Shown one piece after another: positions 36,039 to 47,500 of a stretch of DNA of 64,000 nucleotides. Source of the DNA: Ananas comosus (Eukaryota > Streptophyta > Magnoliopsida > Poales > Bromeliaceae). The stretch is taken from positions 8,861,283 to 8,925,282 of the forward strand of contig NC_033631.1 of assembly GCF_001540865.1 (NCBI RefSeq). The letters run 5' to 3'. Numbering within the stretch: position 1 is the stretch's first letter; the number at the start of each line of letters is the position of its first letter. The translations under genes and the position numbers were made by a program. Under the pieces are notes generated by a model, which made no database searches, was not told where the DNA came from, and worked only from the letters and a program-made list of their open reading frames with translations.

Positions 36039-36415
36039 ATTATATAAAATAAATGAATGAAGCGGGTAGCGTGCTACCTTTTTCTCAAAAAAAAAAAAAT
36101 TATATAAAATGTGCTAATTAAATCTGTAAAATTAAATGAGCATTTAAAATTTAAAGTCAAAGTACTATTGATTGGCTCAAATTAAATAAATTGAAAGATT
36201 AGATAGTAAAATTTTAAATTTTAAATGCTAGATAGNAAAATTATATAAAATAAATGAATGAAGCGGGTAGCGTGCTACCTTTTTCTCAAAAAAAAAAAAA
36301 TTATATAAAATGTGCTAATTAAATCTGTAAAGTCAAAGTACTATTGATTGGCTCAAATTAAATAAATTGAAAGATTAGATAGTAAAATTTTAAATTTTAA
36401 ATATTAGATAGCGAA
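36039..36415. repeat. Duplicated block around a single N, with SINE-type tails
   Basis: 36037-36235 and 36237-36415 are the same sequence apart from a ~25-bp segment missing from the second copy; an N separates them at 36236. Each carries GAAGCGGGTAGCGTGCTACC and poly-A, the 3' tail shared by the SINE/LINE family. Confidence 0.75.
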
Positions 36416-36580
36416 CTAAACATAATTCATAGTCCAAATAAGTTGTATATGTTTCTACCTGATATAAACTACTTTTAGCAATGCTAAACCATTCTTGATG
36501 AGTCGACGGCTAAAAATTCACGAGTAGAAATACTTTTGTATTTATAAGAAGCACATGAACTTATCTATATATTTATATAT

Positions 36581-36803
36581 AGAATCCAGCTATTATACTA
36601 TCGATAGCACTAAGCGCTTGGTGCTATCGAGTTTTTCATTGTTAAATCTATTTCTTTAACCATTTTCATCCGTTGGATCATACTATTCAACCAATCACCT
36701 ACTCAGCCCTAGGGGACCATTATCATTCAAACCACACATTTTTTCATTCAAGGACAAAAACCTAATAACACAAATGACTTGATGTTATTAATAGTAAAGT
36801 ATG
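36581..36803. mobile_element. MITE family B, copy 6
   Basis: Starts AGAATCCAGCTATTATACTA; interior TTCATTGTTAAATCTATTTC and ACTATTCAACCAATCACC; right end GATGTTATTAATAGTAAAGT. Confidence 0.68.
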
Positions 36804-36900
36804 ATCTAACATGTGAAAATAATCAAAAGCGCTGTGCTATCGATAATGTAATATAATATGATATGATATATATATGGAGAGAGAGATCTAGAGAGAGAGA

Positions 36901-37447
36901 GAGTTTTGCTAGAATACTATAGATAGTAAACAGCTCGTTTTATTACCGATTTGTTTTTGATGATAGAGCTTACGAATTGATGATGGGCATCGTTAAATAT
37001 AATCTAAACTATTTAAACTATCCGAAAATTAATCAAATTTCACGCATTTTCGATATTATTCTTTTGTCCATCAAATGAATAGGAAAATGAATGACTGGAA
37101 ATGAATATCCTTTAAAAAGTGATGATATAATTTCTGTATTTATGATCTAAAGTCTAGATCTTGTTTTAAATAGTTTAAAGAATTTTCTAACAAAAGTTTA
37201 GTTGATTTGAATTCTTTTATATTGTTAAACGAGCAAACGCATCATATCGGCCATTAAAATTACAGATTTTGTGACCTTTTGATCGTTCAGTTAGTGATAT
37301 CAAAAAATTATGAAAGTTGGTTTCTAGATAATTTAAGTGGTCTATATCATGTTTAACGGTGCCAATCGTCGATTTGAAAACTCTATCATAAAAAATAAAT
37401 CGGTAGTAAACCGAGCAGTTTACTACCGATAATAGTCTAGTCAAGCT
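36901..37447. mobile_element. Foldback element (family C), copy 2
   Basis: Left arm GAGTTTTGCTAGAATACTAT with GATTTGTTTTTGATGATAGA; right arm TCTATCATAAAAAATAAATC with CCGATAATAGTCTAG. About 547 bp. The minus-strand frame inside it is spurious. Confidence 0.68.
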
Positions 37448-37464
37448 GTATATATACACATATA

Positions 37465-37669
37465 GTTGAGCTGCAACACTGCTAATAGTATTTAAGCTCT
37501 TTTGCTATCGATTTTTTAACCGTTAGATATACAGCTTAATCAATTCTATCTTTTAGACCATATTATTGAACCAACAACCCACTCTATTCTAGAAAACCAC
37601 TATTATAACAATCCTCTAAATTTTTATCCAAAACATAAAAACTTGATAATAAAAAAATTAAAATATTAC
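37465..37669. mobile_element. MITE family B, copy 7, decayed
   Basis: GTTGAGCTGCAACACTGCTA at the left; interior ATTATTGAACCAACAACCCA. The right end is eroded and abuts a SINE. Confidence 0.45.
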
Positions 37670-37831
37670 CGACCGTCTCTAGCACAAGTGGCAAAAGAGC
37701 TTGGTAGCTGGTACCCGGAACTAAAGTTTGAATCCTAGTTGACTCACATTTTCAGCTAAATTTATTTTTAAATAAAATAAACAAAAAAAATAACATAATA
37801 TCTTTCTCTCAAAAAAATAAAATAAAATATT
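37670..37831 (+). mobile_element. tRNA-type SINE, copy 3
   Basis: Head CGACCGTCTCTAGCACAAGT, GGCAAAAGAGCTTGGTAGC, box-B-like AGTTTGAATCCTAGTTGACTC, body, poly-A tail broken by T's. Confidence 0.72.
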
Positions 37832-38514
37832 ATTCATAGTATTTCAGTCAAATTCTGTTAAATATAGATAGTTGATATAGATACAGTAGGCATTAATTTT
37901 TAGTAAAAGCGACCTATGATACGGGGCATGCATTTCCAGGGACCCACCACCATGTGAGGATGTGTGCAAACATCCAACCTGCCTCTCTTAATGGGAGGGT
38001 ACGGAAACCCTATAAATGTTTCTGTTTATTACTGCTTGGATCTGTTTTTTTGTACTTAAAAATTTGGGTAAAGAGATCGAGGGTGAGCTAATAATAATAT
38101 TTTATTATCGAGCATTCTTAAAGTAATTGATAAAAGATTTGATTATTTATGAAATAAACGAAACGAACTTATCTTTTAAAAAATAATAATATTTTATTTC
38201 AGATCATTCTCGAAAAGACGTTGTTTGGGTAAAGAGCTAACATGTGAATAATCTTGTATCAAATTATTAATTAAAAAAAATAAGAATTTACTATTTTGCA
38301 AATTAATTTGTATCTAATAAGTTTAAACTTTTAGATTGGGCTGATTTTATTAGATAATATTATATTCTGAGATTCATGTCGGTTCTAAATACTTGGTGAA
38401 TAATTTATTAGTATACTTCATGCACTGTATCTAATTTTTAATAATCAACATTTTAATTTTTTTTAAAAAAATCTAATTCAATATATGATTTATATCGTGT
38501 AAGGAAGGATATAT
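37832..38514. other. Intergenic with a SINE scrap
   Basis: 38085-38185 resembles a SINE missing its middle (GATAAAAGATTTGATTATTT, then AAATAAACGAAACG). Otherwise AT-rich. Confidence 0.4.
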
Positions 38515-38537
38515 NNNNNNNNNNNNNNNNNNNNNNN
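38515..38537. other. Run of 23 N's
   Basis: Assembly gap next to a TA microsatellite (38538-38595), which probably caused it. Confidence 0.95.

Positions 38538-38595
<58 letters not shown>
38538..38595. repeat. (TA)n microsatellite
   Basis: About 29 TA units at the right edge of the N run; true length unknown. Confidence 0.88.
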
Positions 38596-38597
<2 letters not shown>

Positions 38598-38624
38598 GCA
38601 TACATACACTTCATATGCGACATT

Positions 38625-38765
38625 CATTTCTAGCACAAATGACAAAAAATTTGATAATTAATATCCGAGATTGTGAGTTCGAAGTAGTCGTTTTATATTT
38701 TCAATTAAATTTATTTATTAAAAGAATGACTGAATAAAATATGCTTAAGAAACAAAAAAAAAAAG
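38625..38765 (+). mobile_element. Diverged tRNA-type SINE
   Basis: TTCTAGCACAAATGACAAAA, then box-B-like GTGAGTTCGAAGTAG, AATTAAATTTATTTATTAAA and poly-A. Clearly older than the other copies. Confidence 0.5.
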
Positions 38766-39669
38766 TCTAACACCATATATGATATTTATAAGGTGTAAAA
38801 ATACCTATGGCTAAAAAATTATACATCAAAAAAACAAAAGTACTGAAACGTTACAAAAGGACGTATAAAATGTATTCTCCCCTTATCCAAAATTCTATAT
38901 TGTGTTTATGTTTTGTCAATTATTTTTCACATGCTCTCCTTTCGAGAACATTTTAAACCCTAGAATGAGAGGGCATAATCGTAAGTAGCGTTTCGCGTCT
39001 TTAAAACCAATTGCTCGAGCATCAGTTATTTTAAAAAAAATTCATGATAGAAAAATAATTCTAAATTCTAGAATTAAGGGTGTGAATCGTAACTCTCCTT
39101 CTGAGATATTAAGGTAGCATTTTTCTGTTTTAAAACCAGTTACTCTGAGTATCGGTTACTTTTAAAAAAATTACGATAGAAAAAGAGAGTTAATATTTAA
39201 TTTGTAAAAAAATAGTGTCTAAAATTTATGGTGTTGATGTAGATCCCTTCTGAGTGACATCAAATGCACTGTATCATCAAATTAAGGCACATCAATTATT
39301 GAAGAGTGTTTTGGTTGGCAAAGTTGATAGTACTATATATGGGCACATGTAACTTTTACCACTTATTAATAACACTCCCTACCATAATTTTATATATTAA
39401 TTATATATATAGATCACTATAAGCTAGCAAAGGGTGTATAGACAAATTAATGAGTGGGGACCAAATCCCTGCACCCCAACAACACCCTAACCATGCATGT
39501 TGGGCATCAAAAAGGTACCTTGCACTTAAATTCCCAATAGTACCTCTTCCTTTTCTTATTTCATCTTTAGTACCATGCTCTTTGTCTTTTTTTTAAAAAA
39601 TATTTTATAAATATTTTGTAATTTAGTTTTCTGGCCCAAAAAGTTTTTTTTTTTTTTTTTTTTTTTTTN

Positions 39670-39714
<45 letters not shown>

Positions 39715-40907
39715 TCTCCTGATTAGTTTCTAGGAAAAGTAGTTTATTTTTCAAATTTTGTAGAAAAATAATACTTAATAAAAAACTACGAAGCAATGTG
39801 TTTTCATAAAAATGGAAAAACATTAGATAAATCTCCATATATAGTTTAGTGCTTTCTCACTTTAGTAACCGATAATTTATGTAATATTAAAAAATTATTT
39901 TAAATTTTTAATACTATATAAAATTTAATAAAACTAGTAAAAAAGTATTGACCCTTAAATAGTTGGGTTGTAAAAATTTATACCTCTTTTTTGAATAAAT
40001 ATACATTTAGCATTGCTTGTACAAAGAATACCTCAGTGTTTTCAAACACAACATATCTAGTGATATTATCTTTTCGGATGCGAATTCAGATACGAATATG
40101 TGTCGAATGCTAAACTTTAATATTCGTATTCACATCCTATTTTATCAGTTGTTGGATTCGATGAGAGTTTATTCTAACCACTTTTACCCGGGCATGGAGA
40201 ATTCTAAATAAGATTGTAATAATAATCCAAATGATGGTTCCATCGTCCCTGGCGTCACATATAGTTATGTTGATTAGATCCATCCACTAAACGTGGGTTA
40301 TGGATGTCAACGGATCAAATTTAGGTATAATTGATCATAGACAACAAAACAAATATTTCTACAAAAATTTGATCAACAAACTAAATGTATAATTTTATGT
40401 TAAAATTGTAATTAATTAGGACGGTCAAAATATTTAAGTGTTACGGTACACACTCCAGTCGTACAAACATTGCTGGGACTGTAGCAGCAGACAGCCGTGA
40501 GCAGTAACACCAAACACAAAGACTGTCCCCCCGGGAGAGCAGAACGGCTCTACGTCTTGTCACTTTTTGCGTCGCTTTAAATAAGCAGTGCCCTTTCATT
40601 TAATTCTTTTTTATTTTTATTTTTTATTTTTATTATTACTATTATCAGCCCCACCACCATAGGTGAGTGGTTTTATTATTATGTATTGAAATCTCTAGCA
40701 GTATTTTTGGCCAATTTGCATAAAAAATTCACTAGTTTTATACTTTTGCAAAAGTGGGTCATTTTTTTTAATTTTGTAGATTCGGACTGAATTTTCAGCA
40801 AACTGACCGAAATACTCTTATCATTTTTTTTGAGTTTTACAAAAGTTCCAAATTTATAAATTTTTTATGCAAATTGGCCAATATTTTTTTAGGGTTAATT
40901 TTATATA
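38766..40907. other. Intergenic, nothing recognised apart from a long poly-T
   Basis: Poly-T of about 70 nt at 39644-39713 with an N at 39669. 40440-40600 is a small GC-richer patch with a TTTAAATAAGC motif but no frame or product I can support. Confidence 0.45.
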
Positions 40908-41275
40908 ATTTTTTCAAATATAGTAAATTATAAATATATTCTTATAAAGTTCAATTTTTATATATTATTTCTATAAAATTTTTTATATTTTTAAATATGT
41001 CCCTACCGTTAGCATTCGTTAGAAAAAATTAGTTAACCATAGATAAAATATTTAATCCTAATTAGTTAATAAGGTAAATTGACCTTTTTATCTTTCTTTA
41101 ATTAACAGTTAAAATTTTTAGATGACAAAAAGGTCATTTCACTTATAAAATAAATAATGCTTTAACGGTAACAGACTAAAGAAATATATTTGAAAATATT
41201 AAGACTTTTGTAGAAAAAATATATATGTGTTTGCAATTCACTACGTTTATAGGGACCTATATGAAATTAACCTTT
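40908..41275. mobile_element. MITE family D (inverted repeat), copy 1
   Basis: Left AGGGTTAATTTTATATAATT with AAATATAGTAAATTATAAA; right TTCACTACGTTTATAGGGAC with TATATGAAATTAACC. The interior holds ACAAAAAGGTCATTTCACTT and its approximate inverse. Confidence 0.6.
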
Positions 41276-41829
41276 TTTTATTTAATTAATTTCACAAAAA
41301 AATTTATAATGCACTATTTTTTGGGCACCATGCTGAGAAGGAAAAGATTAACTAAATATTTTACATAAACATGATAAAATATTATCGCGATCACGTAATA
41401 GTATTTGAGCAAAGTAAATTAATTACTGTATGTTGAATATTAATATTAAAAATACCATCCTTTACTAGTTTAAGTTTTTAGAAAATTACGGTTCTTTTCA
41501 TATTATTTAATATTGTATAAGAATAAGGGATTCTTAGTTCCTATCTCTCCAAACCTCTAGTCGTATTTAATTTAAGTCTATGTCTTGTGCTTTACTGAAG
41601 TCCAGATGTGAAAAGAAGTATTGAATATTATAAATATTAAAAATATTATTTCCTGACAGTTTAAAATTTTGAAGAATAATATTTATTTCATAATCTTTAA
41701 CACTGTATTGGGGCGAAAATTTTGGTTTTAACAAAGTTCCAAAGAACACAATAAATTGTTTATCTTGTAAAATATTTTGTTGACCTTTGTTGTCCAGCTT
41801 GATGTTCAAGTGAATAGCAGCATATACGT
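41276..41829. other. Intergenic, nothing recognised
   Basis: AT-rich. A 93-codon minus-strand frame at 41567-41848 has no recognisable motif and AT-rich codon use; I do not call it a gene. Confidence 0.45.
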
Positions 41830-42105
41830 GTGACATTTTAGTCCCCAATTTTTAATTCATTATAATTATTGGCTAGAATTTTTTGAATTATTACAATTAA
41901 GTCTTTATAATTTTATTCTTTAACTAAATATTGATCAATTATTAATGTAGAAATTGTATAGATATTTCTATAGTGCTTCTGCGCTAATAATTCATCAATA
42001 TTTAGTCAAAATTTGGCTGTATGACTTGATTGTAATAATTTAGAGAACTCGAACAAGAAATTATACCGAATTAAAGTTTATGAATCAAAGTGTCACTAAT
42101 TGACC
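41830..42105. mobile_element. MITE-like inverted repeat
   Basis: Left GTGTGACATTTTAGTCCCCA with GAATTATTACAATTAAGTC; right GACTTGATTGTAATAATTTA with AATCAAAGTGTCACTAATTG. About 276 bp. Confidence 0.6.
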
Positions 42106-42250
42106 TGTAAAAAAATTGTGACACCAAAATACGATGCGTTGTGATTTTTTTGGGGAGGTTAATTGCATACAGCTTCTTATAAACTTATCGAATAACAGAT
42201 ATATCTCTACAAATCTCAACTTTTTATAATTATTCTTATAAAAGTCATAA

Positions 42251-42417
42251 TGTGAGATCCCAGATAGTCCTATATATGAGATATATTAGGGCTAAAACTC
42301 TTAACCCGGCTTAAGCATTTTGGGTGGTGGCAAGACCCAAGAGGTTAAGAGAGTTAAGCGTGCTAGGACGGGAGTAGTCCTAGGATGGGTGACCCCCTGG
42401 GAAGTTGGGGCGTCACA
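42251..42417 (+). mobile_element. Solo LTR of a Cassandra-type TRIM
   Basis: 167 bp, starting TGTGAGATCCC and ending GGGGCGTCACA, flanked by the 5-bp duplication CATAA (42246-42250, 42418-42422). 42353-42405 matches the 3' half of plant 5S rRNA almost base for base: GTTAAGCGTGCTAGGACGGG (box A), AGTAGTCCTAGG (intermediate element), GATGGGTGACCCCCTGGGAAGT (given here only as a position-level match to box C). It is better preserved than the TRIM at 2106-3605. Confidence 0.85.
42353..42405 (+). promoter_or_regulatory. 5S rRNA-derived internal Pol III promoter
   Basis: Box A, the intermediate element and box C of a plant 5S gene occur in order and at near-natural spacing within the solo LTR. Whether it is transcribed is unknown; the 5' half of 5S rRNA is not recognisable, so this is not a 5S rRNA gene. 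Confidence 0.7.
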
Positions 42418-42805
42418 CATAATGTTTTCAAAATTACCCCTACCATTACGACCTATTAGAAAAATATAATTAACCATAGATAAAATACTTAACCCCGATA
42501 AATTGACCTTTTTATCCCTTTTATATTTTTTATGATAATAGAAAACAAGATGATCATTGAGAATTTTTGGAAGGACATTTCTATATAATTTTAACAATTG
42601 GGGCTTTTGTTGTGATATCAAAAGTATCATTTCACTTATCATCTGTTAAAAATAAATAATCCTCTAACGGTAACAAATTAGAATAGCAAATATGAATACC
42701 ACCAATTTTTTATAGGGATAAATATAAAATGTTGAAATTTGTATTGATATATATTAGCTATTCAATATATTTATAAGGAGCGGTATGAAATTAACTTTTT
42801 TTTTG

Positions 42806-43232
42806 GGTTAAATGCATTCATGTTCCTACAAATATAGTAAATTACAAATATATTCTTACAAAGTTCAACTTTTATAAATTGTTTCTGCAAAAGTTCTAAT
42901 ATTTTCAAATATGTTCCTCTGCTTTGTTATCATTAAAAAAATATTTATATTTTAAGTGAAATGTCAATTTTGCTATCACAAATATGTCTCTTCAAAAGCC
43001 ACAACAGTATAATATAAGAGGGACAAAAATATCAAATTATCTCATAAATTAACTAGAGTTAAGCATTTAATCTACGGTTAACTGAAGTTTTCTAACGGAT
43101 TCTAACGGCAGAAACATATTTGAAAATATTAAAATTTTACAACAACAGTATATGAAAGTTAAATTTTGTAGGAATATATTTACAATTCATTATGTTTGTA
43201 GAGATCTGTATAAAATTAATTTTTTTTGGGAG
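42806..43232. mobile_element. MITE family D, copy 3
   Basis: Left GGGTTAAATGCATTCATGTT with AAATATAGTAAATTACAAA; right CAATTCATTATGTTTGTAGA with TAAAATTAATTTTTTTTGGG. About 427 bp. Confidence 0.6.
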
Positions 43233-43239
43233 GGGGATA

Positions 43240-43732
43240 GAGATGTCAACGGGTCGGATTCGGGGCGGATTTTTAAAAACCCAAACCCGAACCCAAACCC
43301 GACTCCAAACCCGAGACCCGAACCCGAAACCAAACCCGACAGATTTTAAAAATCCATATCCAAACCCGAACCAGACCAAAAATCCGAAACCGAACCCGAA
43401 TCCGAATCCGAAAATTTGTACCCGAAACAATTATTTCTTTTTTCAATATTTCAAAATATATTATATTAAATCTAAATTTTTAAAATACAAATTCAAATAT
43501 AACATCAAATTTTTATATATATATTATATATAATACAAAATAAATTCGGGTTCGGGTCGGGTTTGGGTTCGGGTCGGGTACAATCAAAATCCATATCCGA
43601 ATCCATATCCATCGGGTTTCTATTTTTATTATCCATATCCGAATCCATATTCATATTCATCGGATATATCCGTTTTATTCGGATTCGGATTCGGATAAAA
43701 TTTCGAGTATTCATATCCATTGACATCCCTAG
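43240..43732. mobile_element. hAT-like element with ATGTCAA ends
   Basis: Left TAGAGATGTCAACGGGTCGG, right CATTGACATCCCTA, inverted. Many CCGAACCC/GGGTTCGGG and ATCCATATCCGAATCC motifs fill the arms; the centre is AT-rich. The flanks are G-rich (GGGGG on both sides), so the target duplication is unclear. Frames inside are spurious. Confidence 0.62.
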
Positions 43733-43740
43733 GGGGTTTA

Positions 43741-43960
43741 GATATGTACAGTGTTATGCAACTGCTGCACTGGGAGGCACTTCTGGCAACAACAGCTGCA
43801 GCTCTGTACCAATGGCAGCAAAACTCAGACCCACGTCACCCACCAATAAAAGCGAGAGGAGAAAGCGATCGAGGTGCGAGATCGTAGTAACACAGCCCAC
43901 CCCACCTCACCTCACCTCACCTCACCTCACGATCACCACCTCTCATTCTTATTATTATAT
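43741..43960. other. GC-richer patch with a (CTCAC)n microsatellite
   Basis: It contains CAGCTGCAGCTC, ACCCACGTCACCC and about six CTCAC units (43905-43930). No gene is recognised; it may be an orphan promoter, leader or repeat fragment. Confidence 0.35.
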
Positions 43961-44038
43961 AGTTAATAGTTAATGCTGCTACGTCCGCCCAAGAATACAC
44001 CCAAAACCTATTACTAGTAAAAGTAGAAAATTTGTTAT

Positions 44039-44211
44039 CGACTGTTCCTAGAGTAAGTGGCAAAGGACTTGATGGTTGGTACTCGAGACCCAAGTTTGAA
44101 TCCTAGTTGATTCACATTTCTATCTAAGTTTATTTCTAAATGAAATAAACGGAGCGGGTAGCATGCTACCTATCCCTTAAAAAAAAAGAAAAGAAAAGAA
44201 AAGAAAAGAAA
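44039..44211 (+). mobile_element. tRNA-type SINE, copy 4
   Basis: Head CGACTGTTCCTAGAGTAAGT, GGCAAAGGACTTGATGGTTGG, box-B-like AAGTTTGAATCCTAGTTGATT, body, CGGAGCGGGTAGCATGCTACC, tail (AAAAG)n. Best-preserved copy. Confidence 0.78.
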
Positions 44212-44225
44212 ATTTGTTACATAGA

Positions 44226-45122
44226 AAATAGAAAAAATTTTAAATATCACCCGTATAGTTTAGCACTTTTTTATTTTAGGGATAACTATCTATATACCCT
44301 TTAAAACTTCAAAAATATATCATTTACCTCTTTTTTTTTTTTCTTTCCAATATACCACCTATATGTTCCTCTGTTGTTCCAAAATATTCCTACAGTTACT
44401 ATCTATTAAGTTAATTTGGATAAAACATGAGTTAAATATCTACTAGAGTTAAAAAAAAAAATCAAAATGTCTCTTCTGTTCTTAACTTAAGGACAAATAA
44501 GAAATGGTAGTGATGATAGAAGGATATATTTGAAAAAACTAAAAATTAAAATAATTTTTGTGTCCATAACTTAAGAGTGAATAAGAAAAGTCGGTGATGG
44601 TGGAAAGATATATTTGAAAAGGTAAAATAGTAATTTTATACAGATAATAGTTATTGTTAACAGTTTATTAACAAAATTTAATTCTAGGAGTATATTTGAA
44701 ATAGGTTGTAACGTAAAAAAAATATTTTTCAATATTAGCCTTATAAAAGGAGTAAATCGAAAAGTCAGGAACTTTTCAGAGGTGTAAAAACAATTGCCCC
44801 TTTATATATTTTAATACCATGGTTTAAAGTGCATTAATTTAGTACCGTAATTTTATTTTTCTCTTTTTATTATCTCCTTCACTATTTTTTTTTTTTCGTT
44901 AAATTAGTGACAAAGTTAAAACTAAAATGTACTAAAGTAAATATTCGATAAATTTAGATAGGATATTTGAAGTTTTTTTGTATATAATTTAACGAAATGT
45001 TAACGAATGAGCTGACGAAAAGATAAAAATAAAATTATAGGATACTAAATTGATATATTTTTAAACTATAGGATACTAAAGTGAGAAAGTGTAAAACCAC
45101 ATAGGTAATATTTAAAATTTAA
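44226..45122. mobile_element. Nested inverted-repeat MITEs
   Basis: Outer arms: AATTTTAAATATCACCCGTA and the approximate inverse CATAGGTAATATTTAAAATT. Inside, 44275-44760 is a second element of family D layout (AGGGATAACTATCTATATAC). Boundaries are approximate. Confidence 0.4.
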
Positions 45123-45388
45123 CCTAAAAAATATACCAATCTCAACCGTTCATCTTATTTTTTCGGTTTTCATCAACATGTTAATTAGAATACCTCTTCC
45201 TTCTCTCCCTTATTCACTTTAACAATATTCACTTTTAGCATCTTATATAGGTCAATTATGCATTCCGATTTTCATTTTAATAATAAACTAAATATTTTTG
45301 AATCAAGTGGTGTAAGGAAGATTCTGTCCAATTATGAACCTCTAAATTACTCACTAGTTATTATTGTGTAATTTTGATCTATTAATAA

Positions 45389-45928
45389 GAGCACGCCTTC
45401 TTACTTTCGAAAATACGGAGACCTCCATACTTGTAAGTTATTTTCGATGATAGGACATCCGATTCGACGATCGGCTCCGTTAAGTATAATTTATCCTATT
45501 GGAATTATTTAGAAATCAAATTTTATAATTTTTGGACATCATTTATCAAATGATTAAAATGTCTCAAAAAAGACTATTTTACAGGCCGATGTCGCACGTT
45601 TTTAAGTTCAACGGTGTAGAAATATCTAAATTATATAAAAATTTAATAGAAAATTCTACTTAACATCAATAGCAAGATCAATACTTCTGATTTGAAAATT
45701 GAGTCTTTTATCACTATTTTTTATGAAATTTTTATTTTCAGCCGTTCATTTTGAGGCTATTATTTACTAGACAAATAAAGTCAAAAAATTATAAAATTTG
45801 ATTTCCAGATATTCCACTAGCGTAGATCATGTATAACGAAACCGATCGCCAAATCAGATGTCTCATTATCGAAAATAACTTATAAATACGGAGCTCTCCG
45901 TATTTTCGAAAGCATAGGAGCCTAGCTC
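45389..45928. mobile_element. Foldback MULE-type element (family C), copy 3, with 10-bp target duplication
   Basis: Exactly 540 bp, flanked by CTATTAATAA (45379-45388, 45929-45938). Left GAGCACGCCTTCTTACTTTC, right CTTTCG-type inverse CGAAAGCATAGGAGCCTAGCTC with CGTATTTTCGAAAG. Long arms include CGACGATCGGCTCCGTTA and its inverse. Duplications of 9-11 bp point to Mutator-like transposition. Confidence 0.8.
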
Positions 45929-45979
45929 CTATTAATAATACTCTGAGGTACATTCACAGGTAACTATCACTACACCTCT

Positions 45980-46021
<42 letters not shown>
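45980..46021. repeat. (CT)n microsatellite
   Basis: About 21 CT units. Confidence 0.9.
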
Positions 46022-46024
<3 letters not shown>

Positions 46025-46355
46025 GGATTTTTACTTTTACTCCTTATACTTATATATGTGGATACAAGAGATATGCTTTGGATACTTGCTTTGGGGTACC
46101 CTACAATATCATTGATGTGTTGGCTAATATATATAGAGGGATTAATTAGGATTTAAGATTTAACGTATAATAATGGTGCTTAGAATTTAATAGTAACATT
46201 TAATATATAGAATAGCAGCACCCGTAAGGCTATTATTCCTTGCATATTTATTTCTGCATATTTATTTCTACAGATTTTAATATGTTATAAATTTAATAAA
46301 TTTCTGCTACTTATAAATTTAAAAAATTGTAAATATGTTTCTTAACTAGTCAAAA

Positions 46356-46881
46356 GTAGGGGTGTAAACGAGCCGAACACGAGTGAGCTGGGGTCGGCTC
46401 GTGTCGGCGTCTCATTTAAATTAATTGTTGACCGAACATAGCTGCTCACGAGCTGGCCAACGAAAATAATTAAAAATATAGATTAAATATATATAAAAAA
46501 TAAATTTATAAAACTTATATTAGACTTGATCTAATCGTTGAAATTTTATAATAAATGAGTTTTTTATAATTAAGCTCGTATTTATATTTTTATTTTGCTA
46601 AAAATTACAATAATAAAAATATATATTATATATATATTATTTATTATATATAAAATATAATTAAATAAATTATATAAATATAAAATATATATAGTTCGAG
46701 CTGTTATCCCCGGCTGAACACGAGCGACGCTGACCCCAGCTCGTATTCGGCTCGTTTATTAAACGAGCTAAAAAATTCAGCTCGTGTTCGGTTCGTTTAC
46801 TAAACGAGTGATTCGATCACGAGTTTATTTCGAGTCGAACACGAGCTGGTTTGCGAACAGCGAGCTGGATTGCCACCCCTA
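46356..46881. mobile_element. hAT-type element with 8-bp target duplication
   Basis: Ends TAGGGGTGTAAACGAGCCGA and GGATTGCCACCCCTA; flanked by GTCAAAAG (46348-46355, 46882-46889). Same family as 2455-3386 by its GGCTCGT/ACGAGCC arms, but only 526 bp. No transposase. Confidence 0.85.
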
Positions 46882-46889
46882 GTCAAAAG

Positions 46890-47500
46890 GGACCATATTT
46901 TATTTAAAAAAATTATTTTGTCCTTATCCACTTCATGACTTCTATTGTAAGATTAGCAACCAAAGATATTGGGAAAAAAAATCAAAATAAGATCAAACAA
47001 TCTTAATTCGTAAATAAAAAAAAAATAATAGAGTTTGATTTCACCATGCATCTCAGTTTGTCATTGCAGGAGCACAATATTAGGGCAAAATAGTCATTAT
47101 ACTATTGTCTGATGGGTTTTGAGCTCTTCAGTGATACATCTGTAAAGATATTTGAAAATTTAGAAAAACGGATATGTAATATTCCTACTTTGTAGGGATA
47201 CATATGCAAATATTTCAAACAATATATATAAATATTGAAGAGAGAGAAAGAGTGATTTACGAGTAGTGTGCGACATACGAAACGAGTATGCTCTCTCTCT
47301 CTCTACCGCTCCACTCTCTCACTAGTGTAGTGGAGGAGAGAGAAGGAGAAGAGAGAGAGAGGGAACACAACACGAAACATAAAAAAAAGAAACAAATGAA
47401 GGTCGGAACAAAAGGGGGGAGGAAAAGAAATAATATTTTATAAAAATAAAATTTAATTTTTTCAAAAAAGAAAAAAAATAATTTTTTTTTTTCTTTTATA
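46890..47500. other. Upstream region of the ARF gene
   Basis: AT-rich, then CT/GA-rich around 47290-47365, with CTCCACTCTC and AGTGGAGGAG forming a small dyad. No TATA box is convincing. Confidence 0.45.

Larger units (their letters stand above)
42155..42797. mobile_element. MITE family D, copy 2, carrying an inserted solo LTR
   Basis: Left GGAGGTTAATTGCATACAGC, right TTTATAAGGAGCGGTATGAA / ATTAACTT. The Cassandra-type solo LTR at 42251-42417 interrupts it, so about 470 bp belong to the MITE itself. Confidence 0.55.

Noticed and set aside
42353..42405. 5S rRNA gene
   Set aside because: Only the 3' half with the promoter boxes is present, inside a 167-bp LTR with target duplications.
43137..43533. 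Phe/Gly- and Pro/Asn-rich frames on both strands
   Set aside because: They follow the CCGAACCC/GGGTTCGGG repeats of a hAT-like element.
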